DNA of 64,000 nucleotides from an uncultured Algibacter sp. (GCA_947499935.1 CANMQH010000002.1:186001-250000); one strand, 5' to 3'. Positions 23,864 to 33,493 are shown, counted from the stretch's first letter. The notes: generated by a model not told the origin, from the sequence alone. Program-made: numbers and translations.

Positions 23864-24298
23864 ATGTATAGAGAGCAAAAAACACCGTATCCAAGAGGGA
23901 ATTCCGCCACTATTTTAAATTACTTGGAAGAACTCATTCTAATTAATGCCAAAGAGCAAGGACAATTTCCTATTTCTGAAGACAATCAGGGCTACCAGGA
24001 TTTAGAGGTTATGAGTACCGAAGCCGTAAAATTAAGTGTCCCCGAAACTGCCGTCTCTGCATTAGTTATTGTTGAAGCCGACCAAACAAGTACCAGGTTA
24101 AATAGAGTGATTCGATTTAAAGAAAATGGGGAGTTGCCCTCGGCGCAATCGGGCTTTGGACTAGGAGACAACGATGCCTATACCATCATAGGGAAACAGA
24201 ATTTAGATAATTTTAGTGCCATTGGTATGGAAGCGGAAAAGAAACATGTTCTTAGAATACAATACTACCAAACAGCCCAACAACCCGAAATACGATAA
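23864..24298 (+). CDS. beta-rich phage-type minor structural protein
   Basis: 144 residues, soluble. From about residue 55 it shows the recurring phage pattern S-V-P-E-T-A-V-S-A-L-V-I-V-E, then N-R-V-I-R-F-x-x-x-G-x-x-P-S, then G-L-G-x-x-D, and a final L-R-I-Q-Y-Y strand. Proteins with this pattern are frequent in phage structural clusters, so I read this as a minor structural or decoration protein. It begins 2 nt after the peptidase stop. Confidence 0.55.
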   Translation: MYREQKTPYPRGNSATILNYLEELILINAKEQGQFPISEDNQGYQDLEVMSTEAVKLSVPETAVSALVIVEADQTSTRLNRVIRFKENGELPSAQSGFGLGDNDAYTIIGKQNLDNFSAIGMEAEKKHVLRIQYYQTAQQPEIR

Positions 24299-24301
24299 AT
24301 C

Positions 24302-25273
24302 TTGAGAAGTTTTAATAGCCCAATAATTAGAGGATGTAATTACGAAGTCAATGGCTCTGAAAATACAGATAATCCCGATACAGGTATCTTCCCAACCCCT
24401 TTTATTACAGAAATAGAGATCGTACCTAAACCTAATAGTGATCTTCTACAAGTAACTATTAATGGGTTCAATTTTGATGTAAATTCTGTAGTTAAGTTCA
24501 ATAGCAATAGTATTGTTATCGTGGAAACTCAATTTGTCAACCCAATGCAAATTATTGTTTGTATTGAGGCTTCACAAAATGGAACTTTTGATGTCGTGGT
24601 TTGTAATAACACTTTAACTTCTGGAAAGACAGGAAATGGTAAAGTTATTATCAGAAAATCATCAATTACTTGGATTGATTTCTGTGAATTATCATTAAAT
24701 GAAATTGAAGTAGAAGCTACCAAAGGTGTTCAGCTTTTTAAGGACTTAGAACGTGGCATATGGGCTGGCGGAACATCCAACGACTTTTTTGGTAGAGGGG
24801 TTAAATTCCCTAAGTATATATGGAAGCGTGCCGATGAATTAGAGTTTAGTTTTGTCTTTACCGTTAGAGGTACAAATCCCTCTTTTTTGTTTGGTATTGG
24901 TACTCCTGAAATAGAGGTAAATAATTTGGGTAGCCAAGCGCTCTTTGCTTCCGAAATTCAATTATTTTATGATAATGGTAGGTTTAATCGCTTTCTTGGT
25001 GGCGGACGCGTCCGCAACTGGGCACAAGATGTGCAAGCCAATCTTAGGTTTGAAAAAGACGTTTTTTACAAAGTAACTTTTAAAAAGTCCGGTAAGGTAG
25101 ACTCTAAGGTATGTATACATACCGTTGAAAAAGGAAACTACGATGTTAATTTAGAATTGATTGGAGAATATACCGTTCAAGATAACCCTGCCAACAACCC
25201 CGTTTTAATTCCGTACTGGAATGCTGTAAAAACTTCTGATATTTTTATTGCGGCTTTGGGGGTTCCCATATAA
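24302..25273 (+). CDS. putative adhesin/spike with IPT-like and lectin-like domains
   Basis: 323 residues; the only workable start is TTG at 24302, 3 nt after the preceding stop. Residues 35-115 look like an Ig-like IPT/TIG domain (a V-T-I-N-G-F-N-F turn and a final G-T-F-D-V-V-V-C strand). Residues 130-320 form a beta-sandwich, lectin-like region rich in aromatics. It has no signal peptide or membrane helix. As the last gene of the operon it could be a host-range protein. The family of the C-terminal domain is not recognised. Confidence 0.55.
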   Translation: MRSFNSPIIRGCNYEVNGSENTDNPDTGIFPTPFITEIEIVPKPNSDLLQVTINGFNFDVNSVVKFNSNSIVIVETQFVNPMQIIVCIEASQNGTFDVVVCNNTLTSGKTGNGKVIIRKSSITWIDFCELSLNEIEVEATKGVQLFKDLERGIWAGGTSNDFFGRGVKFPKYIWKRADELEFSFVFTVRGTNPSFLFGIGTPEIEVNNLGSQALFASEIQLFYDNGRFNRFLGGGRVRNWAQDVQANLRFEKDVFYKVTFKKSGKVDSKVCIHTVEKGNYDVNLELIGEYTVQDNPANNPVLIPYWNAVKTSDIFIAALGVPI

Positions 25274-25730
25274 CCCTTCAATTTCTGGGCTAATTTTTTT
25301 GAAATAAATATTACTTTTTAGACTTAGTGAAATTTATAAAAACTTCTAACAGTATTTTACAACTGTTTGCCATCTCCCTTCTCTTTTTAAACTTTAGAAA
25401 ATATTAAAAACTACCTTTTATCAACATGGACACTAAAAAAAGAAATACTAAAAGGTTAGTTATATGGAGTCCATACTGCTATTTTCATTGACAAAAAGCG
25501 TTATTCATAGAAGTTACTCATTTATCTAACAAGATATTTCCTTACAACGTGTCATATACTAGAGGTATACTTTTAAAAATCTAAATTTTGTATATAAAAT
25601 ATTTCTATATTTGAAGTAATCTATTTACTGCAAGTTATTTAAAAATGTCAGAAAATAATGTTTCAGACATGGTTCCTTAAGAAATTGCTGTAGGTACTGT
25701 TTACACAAATGAACACTTAAAATATAGAAT
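25274..25730. other. intergenic boundary between virus-like and type VI modules
   Basis: 457 AT-rich bases with no supported gene. An imperfect hairpin (ATGTC...GACAT, about 25644-25669) lies in the leader of the tssD gene, with a promoter-like box just upstream. I see no terminator with a clean T-run after the last virus-like gene. Confidence 0.4.
25587..25613 (+). promoter_or_regulatory. candidate Bacteroidota promoter for tssD
   Basis: TATATTTG at 25606-25613 fits the TAnnTTTG -7 box, and TTTG at 25587-25590 could be the -33 box, although the 15-nt spacing is shorter than usual. It precedes the tssD start by about 118 nt, and no other good candidate is seen nearby. Confidence 0.4.
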
Positions 25731-26126
25731 ATGTCTTTTCTTTCTAAATTAACAATTGATAATATTGAATATAATGTCCTATCTGCTGAGTACAGAATCA
25801 AGCAGTCGGACGATGGTACAGGGCTACCAAACGAGGAAACTATGGCTGGGAAGTTACTTGTTAAAATAGAGTCTACTAAAGACGTAACCCTTATAGAATG
25901 GGCTATGTCCACTAGGACTCGTAAAGATGGTGCATTAATACTCTACAACAGGGACAGTGTTTCTACATTTAGAAAAATTGAATTTAAAGATGCTTATTGT
26001 CTGGATTTTTTCGAAAAATTTGATGGAGAGAATAATGAACCTCTTTATTCAGAAATACTAATATCGGCTAAGGAATTAAACATAAAGGGAGCTAAGATTG
26101 TTAACGATTGGCCAGATATAAGATAA
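25731..26126 (+). CDS. tssD: type VI secretion tube protein TssD (Hcp), Bacteroidota type
   Basis: 131 residues with the layout of Bacteroidota T6SS-iii tube proteins: a start SFLSKLTIDNIEYNVL, a central strand-rich region (VTLIEWAMS), and a final I-S-A-K-E-L-N-I-K-G-A strand. It should form the hexameric rings of the inner tube. It lies 42 nt upstream of vgrG, so the two form the head of a tip/effector operon. No sheath (TssB/C) or baseplate genes occur in the window, so this copy probably serves a machine encoded elsewhere. Confidence 0.85.
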   Translation: MSFLSKLTIDNIEYNVLSAEYRIKQSDDGTGLPNEETMAGKLLVKIESTKDVTLIEWAMSTRTRKDGALILYNRDSVSTFRKIEFKDAYCLDFFEKFDGENNEPLYSEILISAKELNIKGAKIVNDWPDIR

Positions 26127-26168
26127 ATCAATTCACACTAAATTTTTACCGTAACAACAAAAAAAATT

Positions 26169-27944
26169 ATGGCAATTAACACCCAGATAAAAGTATTTTT
26201 GAATGGTAAACTATATACCAATGTCCTAGATTTTTCTTTAAAAGAAAAAGTAGGTAAACATACAAAGTTTAGTGTATCTATAAGGGGTCATTCTTTAGAA
26301 AATAGTCTTGATGGAAATTCCATATTACAAAATAGCAAAGATTTCTTAGGAAAAACCTTTACCATAGAAATTGCTGGAATGGCAGGTTTAAGGTACGAAG
26401 TCTTTAATTTTACTGGTACCATAACCAAAATTAAAGGAAAAAAGGGAAGAGAGAAAAAAGGTTTAGGCGATGTTATTAATGTTAAAGGATATAGTAACAG
26501 TATACTTTTAGACGATGGTCCTAAAATGGGTAGCCTTAAAGATAAAAACCTTTCAGGAATTATTGAACAGTCTTTAACTGATTACAGAAACTCTCGTATT
26601 AATGTAGTCAACAGCCCAGAGAGAGATGTGGTAATTGCCTATTCTGTACAGAACAATCAGAGCACATTTTCTTACCTACAAACCTTGGCAGCGAGCTATG
26701 GCGAATATTTGTTGTACCATAAAGACCGTTTATATTTTGGTAAGCCCAACTTAGGAGAAAATATTATATTAAAATACGGTTACGATTTAAAGGATTTCAG
26801 TTTAGGACTAGAAACTAAACCACTCAATTTTGAGTATTTCAACAACGATTCCTTTTTAGAATCTAACGTGAAATCTACCAGCACCTCTAAAAATTCCCAA
26901 GCTTCGGGTTATACCGCTGCCGTAACTAATTTAAGTAATCAAATCTATCCAGATACCCATCTGGAGTTATTTTCCACTTTTGAAGATAAAACGTTGCAAA
27001 GGCGTATGGATGATGCCGTAACCTTACAAAAGAAACTATCCGAGCAAAAACAAGTTACATTGCATGGAGAAAGTGTTAATACAGGTGTTAGTTTGGGTAA
27101 AATTATAGATATACAAAATGCCGACGGTAGTTTTGGTAGCTATAGAGTAATAAAAGTAAATCACACTTTTGAACTTAGAGGAAAGTATAAGAACTTTTTT
27201 AAGGCTATTCCTATAGAAATTGACGTATACCCCTTAACAGATACAGCATCAGTAAAAAAAGCTGAAGTCCAAATTGCAAAAGTTATTAGTACAGACGACC
27301 CCGACAAGATGAGTCGTATACAGGTACAATTTCCTTGGCAGGAAGCTATAAATGAAACCACACCCTGGATACGGATTTCTACACCTTATGCAGGTGGAGA
27401 CAGAGGAGTCATTCTAATACCTGAAATTGGAGACCAAGTACTTATAGGATTTGAAAATGGAGAAGTCGAGCGCCCTTTTATGCAAGCAGCACTTTACACA
27501 GGAGTAAACAAACACGATGCTTGGCAAAGCGAAAAAAACACATTTAAAGGCATTAAAACCAAAGCAGGTCACACTATAGAACTTAACGATACTAATGGTA
27601 GTGAAATGATTACCATTACCGATAAAAATAGTAATACCATAAAAATTGACACGGCAAATAATAATATCGAAATTTCGGCACTAGAGAACATGACCCTTAA
27701 TGCTAAAAACCTAGCCATTAATGTACAAGAAAATATGGATGTTACTGTTGGAGAAATCCATAATCTTAATGCAAAAAACAGTAACGAATATATTGACGAA
27801 GACAAAACCATTGATATAAGCCAATCGTTTGACCAAACTTCGTCCGAGGCTACCATAGTTGCCTCCAATGGAGATATGACCATAGAAGGTGCTGGAGTAT
27901 CTACATTCCAAGGAGGAGCAGATGTAAAAATTAGCAAAGGATAA
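26169..27944 (+). CDS. vgrG: VgrG spike protein (TssI), T6SS-iii
   Basis: 591 residues. The first 350 form a gp27-like base (Phage_GPD-type). Residues about 365-450 contain the gp5 OB-fold region with the typical SRIQVQFPWQ and PWIRISTPYAG, followed by IGDQVLIGFENG. From about 470 to the end there is a beta-helix-like needle with repeated T-I-K-x-D/N-I strands. It has no C-terminal enzymatic domain. It forms the spike tip onto which the PAAR-like protein at 28825 should dock. The gene is 1 nt ahead of the next. Confidence 0.88.
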   Translation: MAINTQIKVFLNGKLYTNVLDFSLKEKVGKHTKFSVSIRGHSLENSLDGNSILQNSKDFLGKTFTIEIAGMAGLRYEVFNFTGTITKIKGKKGREKKGLGDVINVKGYSNSILLDDGPKMGSLKDKNLSGIIEQSLTDYRNSRINVVNSPERDVVIAYSVQNNQSTFSYLQTLAASYGEYLLYHKDRLYFGKPNLGENIILKYGYDLKDFSLGLETKPLNFEYFNNDSFLESNVKSTSTSKNSQASGYTAAVTNLSNQIYPDTHLELFSTFEDKTLQRRMDDAVTLQKKLSEQKQVTLHGESVNTGVSLGKIIDIQNADGSFGSYRVIKVNHTFELRGKYKNFFKAIPIEIDVYPLTDTASVKKAEVQIAKVISTDDPDKMSRIQVQFPWQEAINETTPWIRISTPYAGGDRGVILIPEIGDQVLIGFENGEVERPFMQAALYTGVNKHDAWQSEKNTFKGIKTKAGHTIELNDTNGSEMITITDKNSNTIKIDTANNNIEISALENMTLNAKNLAINVQENMDVTVGEIHNLNAKNSNEYIDEDKTIDISQSFDQTSSEATIVASNGDMTIEGAGVSTFQGGADVKISKG

Positions 27945-27945
27945 A

Positions 27946-28815
27946 ATGAAGTTTCTTTTTAAAGATATAAAACTACAACTTCAACCCATAAACACATCGG
28001 TTGCCTATAAGCATACCATAGAATCTGAGGTTATTTCTAATAAAAAAAGGGCGATTAATAGCTCCGAAAAAATACTGGATATTAATTTTATAAGCGAAGA
28101 AAATCGATATCTGCCTCAAATTAATATAAAAACCAAAAGCCATAAAGTAGTTTTGGATAGCCTTCTAAAAAAACAAGAGGGCATGACTCTTAAAATGGCT
28201 TCCCTAACCGATAACATTATTTTAAATGTAGATAACAAAGGTACTATAAGAGAAATCGCTAATCATTCTGCAATTGTACAAAAATGGGAAAGCTTACAAC
28301 AAGAATTAAAACAAGTATATAACGGAAATATATTTGAACGCTATACATTAGGAATAGACAAAAAAATAAAAGATGAAGCTAAGCTATTAAAGGACTTTAA
28401 ACAAGCTAGATTATTTGGTTTATTGTTCGATGGCTTATATGATACCCCCTTTTCTACATTAAAAAAACCTGTTATAACAAGACATAAGACTATTGAAAAC
28501 AACGTTGGTCACATCCCTATTGTAGTAGACGAATCTATTTTCTGCAATAGTTTTAATGAAAATACGCAAGTACTTGATTTAGGATTACAAGGGAAACTTA
28601 ATACAGAACACACCTATATAAATAAAATAGAGAACTATTTAGTACACCAAGGGGTTAGTAAAATATCCGATTTTAAATTATCGGCTTATGAGGGAATGTT
28701 TAAATTTAATACCAATACTGGATTATTAATTAGCAGTTCGTTAATTATCGAAACCACTTTTGGAGCGCATTACAAGAAAAGGAATAAATTGGAGATGAAC
28801 ATTATTTCTGCTTAA
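27946..28815 (+). CDS. hypothetical protein between VgrG and PAAR-like effector
   Basis: 289 residues, soluble, with no signal peptide, membrane helix or recognised domain. It alternates beta strands with a helical middle (about 110-160). Its position between vgrG and a DUF4280 effector is where T6SS adaptor or chaperone genes are found, so a loading adaptor is a reasonable inference without sequence support. Confidence 0.55.
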   Translation: MKFLFKDIKLQLQPINTSVAYKHTIESEVISNKKRAINSSEKILDINFISEENRYLPQINIKTKSHKVVLDSLLKKQEGMTLKMASLTDNIILNVDNKGTIREIANHSAIVQKWESLQQELKQVYNGNIFERYTLGIDKKIKDEAKLLKDFKQARLFGLLFDGLYDTPFSTLKKPVITRHKTIENNVGHIPIVVDESIFCNSFNENTQVLDLGLQGKLNTEHTYINKIENYLVHQGVSKISDFKLSAYEGMFKFNTNTGLLISSSLIIETTFGAHYKKRNKLEMNIISA

Positions 28816-28824
28816 ACCAATATT

Positions 28825-30450
28825 ATGAGTAGTAAAAAATATGTATGTAATCAGGCTAAAATAGAGTGCCAAATGTGTACCAACCCTAATGGTACACTGA
28901 TGGTAACTTCTAACATGATAAAATTACAAGGAAAACTTTGGGCTACCGAGAAAGATAAAGAGAAAGTTAATCTTATGTTTCAAGGTACTTGTAAAGCTAG
29001 CCCACATCAATCCATACCTTGTATTGCTGTAATGCAAACGGGGCAATGGCAAGGTACATCCGATGTGCTGGTGCAAGATAGTAAAGCGTTGTTGGAGAGC
29101 TCCACTATTATGTGCAACTATGGCGGAGTGCAAATAAAGATTAAGGACGACATGCAAAAGTCTCAGCCTTCTTCCCTAGTTCCCACTGCGGTAGATGGTA
29201 TTACTCCAGACGAACCTGTTTCTGAATTAGTGTTATCTTCAAAATTGGAGAATACACAAACAAAAGGGGCGCTAAAAATAAAACCAGCCACAGACACAAC
29301 TTGCGAAGACCCCCCTATGGTAATGGCTATAGATAACATTGAGTGCATAACCAAATTAGATAAAGGTTCTGATAATTTAGGCAAAGGAAAAACAAAAGAT
29401 GGTTTTATTTACGGCAAAGAATATGAATTCAAAATAGTTGGATATAAGGAAGATTTTGTTCCAAATGAAAACGAAAAGAAACAAATAATATGGGAATACT
29501 CGTATATTAACGATGATGGAGATACCATAGCCACTATAACCGAAAATGCAGGAGAAAATTACACGCTTAAAATTGAGGATTTAGAGCTTTGTGGTAGAGA
29601 TATTAAAGTATTTGCTTATTACGAAGACAATACAACCGAAGGTGTTGTAGAACAGTTTTGTCACTACAGATTCCGATATTTTGATAGGTCTATTGTGGAA
29701 ACGCAAATTCAGGATAGAATTATATCGCCCGAACTTATAGAACAGAATGGCACATCTCTTTGTGGAATGGCTAGTTTGTTTTATGTTTTTGCATCCCTTT
29801 CACAAAATGAATATCAAAAATACGCTCTAGACCTTCATAAGAAAGGAAGTATTACTCACTCTAATTTTTCTACAAAAATTTCAAATGAGTTATTTGAAAT
29901 GAATCCATTAACAGATTCACTATATCCCAAAAATTACAGAGGTAAAATGCCTTACGCTGATTGGATTGTATTGGCAGGAACAAGACATTCAAAAAACTCA
30001 AGTTACACAGGTAGGAAAGGACAAGATTTTAGTGCTATTAACTGGCCATGGGTAATGACATCTATTGCAGAAGATTTGATGGGTTTCAATACTGTCGTTT
30101 CTAAGGGTTGTCATAATCCTATAAAACCTGTACTTTATAGTACAGGTTCAATTGAAATTACCATAAAAGATATTAATAAACAATTGAGAGACGGGAATAA
30201 AATAATTTTGATGATAGATTCTGATATGATCCAAGATGATTTTTCATGGAACCCACTTATTCTTGAGTATCATTGGATAGTTTTGGAAACGCCAATATCT
30301 TCTCAATATGAACCAACTCTATTTGGGTCTAGTAAAGATGAAGTGTCATTCAAAGCATATAGTTGGAAAAGTAAAAACAAATACTTGACAAAACCAATAA
30401 CTCATAGACATTTTTATGAGAATTATTATGGATATATAAAACTTAAATAA
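28825..30450 (+). CDS. PAAR-like (DUF4280) type VI effector with papain-like toxin domain
   Basis: 541 residues. The N-terminal ~115 match DUF4280 PAAR-like tips: paired Cys (CNQAKIECQMC), MQTGQWQGTSDVLV and SSTIMCNYGGV. A linker and a beta domain (about 165-285) follow. The C-terminal ~230 residues show a papain-like cysteine-protease pattern: NGTSLCGMASL with the putative nucleophile Cys, EYHWIVLE with the His, and AYSWKSK. The order Cys-His with an N-terminal Asn/Gln fits C39/papain folds, so a toxin cleaving or modifying target protein is inferred. The adjacent small membrane protein is the candidate immunity factor. Confidence 0.75.
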   Translation: MSSKKYVCNQAKIECQMCTNPNGTLMVTSNMIKLQGKLWATEKDKEKVNLMFQGTCKASPHQSIPCIAVMQTGQWQGTSDVLVQDSKALLESSTIMCNYGGVQIKIKDDMQKSQPSSLVPTAVDGITPDEPVSELVLSSKLENTQTKGALKIKPATDTTCEDPPMVMAIDNIECITKLDKGSDNLGKGKTKDGFIYGKEYEFKIVGYKEDFVPNENEKKQIIWEYSYINDDGDTIATITENAGENYTLKIEDLELCGRDIKVFAYYEDNTTEGVVEQFCHYRFRYFDRSIVETQIQDRIISPELIEQNGTSLCGMASLFYVFASLSQNEYQKYALDLHKKGSITHSNFSTKISNELFEMNPLTDSLYPKNYRGKMPYADWIVLAGTRHSKNSSYTGRKGQDFSAINWPWVMTSIAEDLMGFNTVVSKGCHNPIKPVLYSTGSIEITIKDINKQLRDGNKIILMIDSDMIQDDFSWNPLILEYHWIVLETPISSQYEPTLFGSSKDEVSFKAYSWKSKNKYLTKPITHRHFYENYYGYIKLK

Positions 30451-30451
30451 A

Positions 30452-30823
30452 ATGCTGTACCTATTAGTATTGATTGTTCTGGGCTTTCTCGTTTATAAAT
30501 TTAGAAAGCGGAATAACTTTCATCCAATTTTAATTTTATTAATGTATGGGTTCTATCTATTACTATGGTTTGTGCCCAAAATTGATACTACTGTGACCAA
30601 TACAGGTGAACATATAAAACATCAAACCGATTCCGCTATGGGAGTGGCTATATTATTTTTGTTTACCATGCCCATATACTTATTGGTACATATTGCATTT
30701 ATTATATATTCAAAAAAGATGACCTCTCATCGAACAATTATTTTTAAATCTCATATCATAGGGGTAGTTTTACTTGCAATTCAAGTAGTTACCTTTTTGA
30801 TTAAAACTAATTTTCTAAGTTAA
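30452..30823 (+). CDS. multi-pass membrane protein, candidate immunity protein
   Basis: 123 residues with four hydrophobic stretches (about 1-13, 25-41, 65-88, 98-118). It starts 1 nt after the effector stop, the standard place for an immunity gene. No family is recognised. A membrane location would suit neutralising an effector that acts at the inner membrane or periplasm. Confidence 0.6.
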   Translation: MLYLLVLIVLGFLVYKFRKRNNFHPILILLMYGFYLLLWFVPKIDTTVTNTGEHIKHQTDSAMGVAILFLFTMPIYLLVHIAFIIYSKKMTSHRTIIFKSHIIGVVLLAIQVVTFLIKTNFLS

Positions 30824-30854
30824 AGAAGTGAGATATCATTTAAAAGTAATTTTT

Positions 30855-31901
30855 ATGGATACATTAAAATGTTATAACCTTTTACTATTTTTCTGTGTCA
30901 TCTTGGTAAGTTGTAAGAGAGATAGATATTATATTTCAAATGAACCCTTTGACAATATTTCAATTAGAAATTGGAAATCGAATGCAGAACCAGTAAAAAT
31001 TGTTTTAGAAGAATTTGAAGCAAACAGTAATTTTAATCAAAGAATTAATGTGAATTCAAATTTTAAAATCAACTTAGATACATTAAGAAATAGATTGAGA
31101 TTAACACCTGTAAGTAAAAAGGAAGGCAAAATTGAGACCGATTTAAAACTCACTATCAACGACACTTTAGTCTTTGAGATATCAAATATAAAAACATCAA
31201 GTGATACCATAAAAAGAACGTTTAACTTGGGGCGAACATTTCATGTATATAATGCACTTGATACAATTAACGTTAATGGTAACTTGGTATACGGAAAAAA
31301 CACAGGTCACATTAAATTGTATATGGAAATGGCGAAAGTTCAAAAAAATGTGACTACTAAAAAAGATACCGTCTTTGAAAAAGTAGAAAGGTTATCTGAC
31401 TTAAATATGCAAAAAGATACTATATATGTATCTAAAACAGCAAATCTATATTTTTTAGACACTTCAATCCCTAAAGGCTTTTTAAGAACTTATTATTGTA
31501 ACAACAATACTATTGATTCTCTTAAGGTTAAAAATAATAAAATAATTGAAGGTCTATATTTAGACGGTGTAGTTTTAAATAATATAATTGAAGATGGTTT
31601 TTCAATATTCACTTATAAAGAAGGTTTAAAAAATGGGATGTATGTCTACATTGAAAGAGAACCTGTGGATTTTGGATATTATGAACAAGGTATTAAGACT
31701 GGTAAATCCTTATTGTATTTTATAAATGGCAAATGGTCTGGGACTGTTTGCATAGAAACCTATAAAAATAATGAGATTACAAAAAAATCTTGCGATTATC
31801 ATGATTGGAAAAAAGAAGTAAGTAAATTTTTAAAAGGGAACAAGGCTAAATCTATAAGAGAGTTTATTTTTTGCCAGTACCGCTCTGATTTTTATGAATA
31901 G
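30855..31901 (+). CDS. lipoprotein with MORN-like repeats
   Basis: 348 residues from ATG 30855 (a 30828 GTG start is less likely). The lipobox is ILVSC at about 18-22. The middle is beta-rich. The C-terminal 100 residues have MORN-like units (GLKNGMYVYI, GIKTGKSLLYF, Y-K-N-N-E). Lipoproteins with such repeats accompany effectors here (compare 38801), so an immunity or decoy role is plausible. There is no matching periplasmic effector gene immediately upstream. Confidence 0.55.
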   Translation: MDTLKCYNLLLFFCVILVSCKRDRYYISNEPFDNISIRNWKSNAEPVKIVLEEFEANSNFNQRINVNSNFKINLDTLRNRLRLTPVSKKEGKIETDLKLTINDTLVFEISNIKTSSDTIKRTFNLGRTFHVYNALDTINVNGNLVYGKNTGHIKLYMEMAKVQKNVTTKKDTVFEKVERLSDLNMQKDTIYVSKTANLYFLDTSIPKGFLRTYYCNNNTIDSLKVKNNKIIEGLYLDGVVLNNIIEDGFSIFTYKEGLKNGMYVYIEREPVDFGYYEQGIKTGKSLLYFINGKWSGTVCIETYKNNEITKKSCDYHDWKKEVSKFLKGNKAKSIREFIFCQYRSDFYE

Positions 31902-32028
31902 AATCGATTTTTAAAAATTGTTAAAATTGTAATTTTAATAATTTGGCTATTACTTTTGAATATCTAAATAATTGTAAGAATGAAGTTTTTTTTATTAAAA
32001 TAATAGTATTCAAAACAAAAATAAACTT

Positions 32029-32232
32029 ATGGGCACCTGGAGTGCAGAATCTAATAAAAATGACATTGATTACCCAAATATCACAATTGATGAGAAGTTT
32101 CTAATTTTAACTAGTAAAGCTGATACACTGTATGGATATAAATATAAATCAAATTCAACAAGTTTATTCTTAGATAGTTTACCAAAAAAATATATGAAAT
32201 GTATCTATATAAAAGCTCAAGGAAAAGAATAA
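32029..32232 (+). CDS. short lipocalin-like remnant
   Basis: 67 residues beginning MGTWSAES, the usual first strand of a lipocalin-like domain, without signal peptide. An ATG at 31980 opens a very short hydrophobic stretch that stops after seven codons, consistent with a frame-disrupted signal peptide. It is probably the decayed remnant of a lipoprotein gene. Low-confidence call. Confidence 0.35.
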   Translation: MGTWSAESNKNDIDYPNITIDEKFLILTSKADTLYGYKYKSNSTSLFLDSLPKKYMKCIYIKAQGKE

Positions 32233-32338
32233 TATTAAATATAAATTAGTAAGGCTTAGATAGTGAATAATTAGATAAAACCTAATTAGTAATCATCACT
32301 TAAATATCTAAAAAACAGATTGAAAAAGAAAAGTTAAA

Positions 32339-33493
32339 ATGGTATTAGAATTTGAAAACGATAAAGCAATTGTAGCCTTTACACCTGAAAAAGAGGTGAA
32401 ACTCACCTCGTATACCATTAAAGTATTTGCTGCTAATAAATCCGATGGAGGTGCCAAAAAGCATGTTTATACCTCTAAGGTATACCCATTAAATAAAACT
32501 GGAGAAAATCAGTGGCATATTGTTATTGACTATTGGTTTTATAATGCAGTAGCAAAAAAACTTGTAGATGGTGCATTTAATTCCCTTCCTAACATTATTG
32601 ATTTTTCATTTCACATATTAATCGGTGAAGAAGAACACGAAGTACCCGAATTTTACTCGGTTCATTTCGTGCGCTACATCCCAAAAATATTAAATATTTT
32701 AGGTTGGGTTAATGCGGAAAAAGCGCAAAGAATATGGTTTACCAATAAGAGTAATACAGACAAAAATAAGGAGAACCCAAAGATAGATAACTTTACTTGG
32801 GATTGGGCGGTTTCAGAATCCAGTCAAATAAAAACTGAATATGAAGATTTTTTTAAAGACACAAAATCTGAGCTAAATGCTTTTTTTGATAACAACATAA
32901 AAAAATCATTACGCAATGAAATTAATAAACTGATTAAAGAAAAAAAAGTATTCCTACCTAATGCTAACACCCCCAAGCAAAACTTTGGGACTTTTGAAAA
33001 GAAAATAGTAGATAAAAAAACAAAATATGGTATTGAAAAAATGCCTGAAATTGAAGTCTCCTATTTTAGTTCAAAAAGTTTTGCTGATTTCGATATAGGT
33101 CAACATTATTCAAATGATGGTATGGATGATTACATTGCTACAATAGGAACGTTTGTTTATCATATTGCTGCAAAAGGAGAACTAATTTATGATGCAGGAA
33201 ACTTCTTTGTCTCTCCTTCAACAAAAATAAAAGTAAAACAACTTGCGTTTTATATTAAAGATAGATTTGATTTTGAAAATGAACCAAATGAAAATCAACA
33301 CCTAGGGTATTGGAAAATCATTGATAAAAAAACAATACAAGTTGACTATATAGAGCTTTTTGATAGAAACTCCTATTTTCATATAACCAATGAAACATAT
33401 AATGATTATAGAAAGGCACATAATAAAGGCTATGATTTTCATGCCTATTCATCCCTTAACATTCAAGATGTAGATATAGAATTGACATTATGA
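32339..33493 (+). CDS. DUF6402-like type VI effector
   Basis: 384 residues. The N-terminal 110 form a beta domain; a helical linker follows. The C-terminal 190 residues show IATIGTFVYHIAAKG, DRFDFENEPNE with LGYW, and N-x-x-Y-x-x-Y-R-x-x-x-N-K-G-x-D-F, a pattern I associate with the DUF6402 effector family. No catalytic residues are known to me. The stop overlaps the next small membrane protein by 4 nt, an effector/immunity arrangement. Moderate confidence for the family. Confidence 0.6.
   Translation: MVLEFENDKAIVAFTPEKEVKLTSYTIKVFAANKSDGGAKKHVYTSKVYPLNKTGENQWHIVIDYWFYNAVAKKLVDGAFNSLPNIIDFSFHILIGEEEHEVPEFYSVHFVRYIPKILNILGWVNAEKAQRIWFTNKSNTDKNKENPKIDNFTWDWAVSESSQIKTEYEDFFKDTKSELNAFFDNNIKKSLRNEINKLIKEKKVFLPNANTPKQNFGTFEKKIVDKKTKYGIEKMPEIEVSYFSSKSFADFDIGQHYSNDGMDDYIATIGTFVYHIAAKGELIYDAGNFFVSPSTKIKVKQLAFYIKDRFDFENEPNENQHLGYWKIIDKKTIQVDYIELFDRNSYFHITNETYNDYRKAHNKGYDFHAYSSLNIQDVDIELTL

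Noticed and set aside
1-25273. Tailed prophage or contractile injection system
   Set aside because: No terminase, portal, major tail, sheath, tape-measure or baseplate gene is seen, and the membrane-helix content is far higher than in such clusters.
25425-25490. Short peptide gene starting ATG in the gap before tssD
   Set aside because: It encodes only about 21 residues with no supporting context.
27569-27937. 122-codon minus-strand frame within vgrG
   Set aside because: It is complementary to the needle repeats of VgrG, without start context or a neighbouring gene on that strand.
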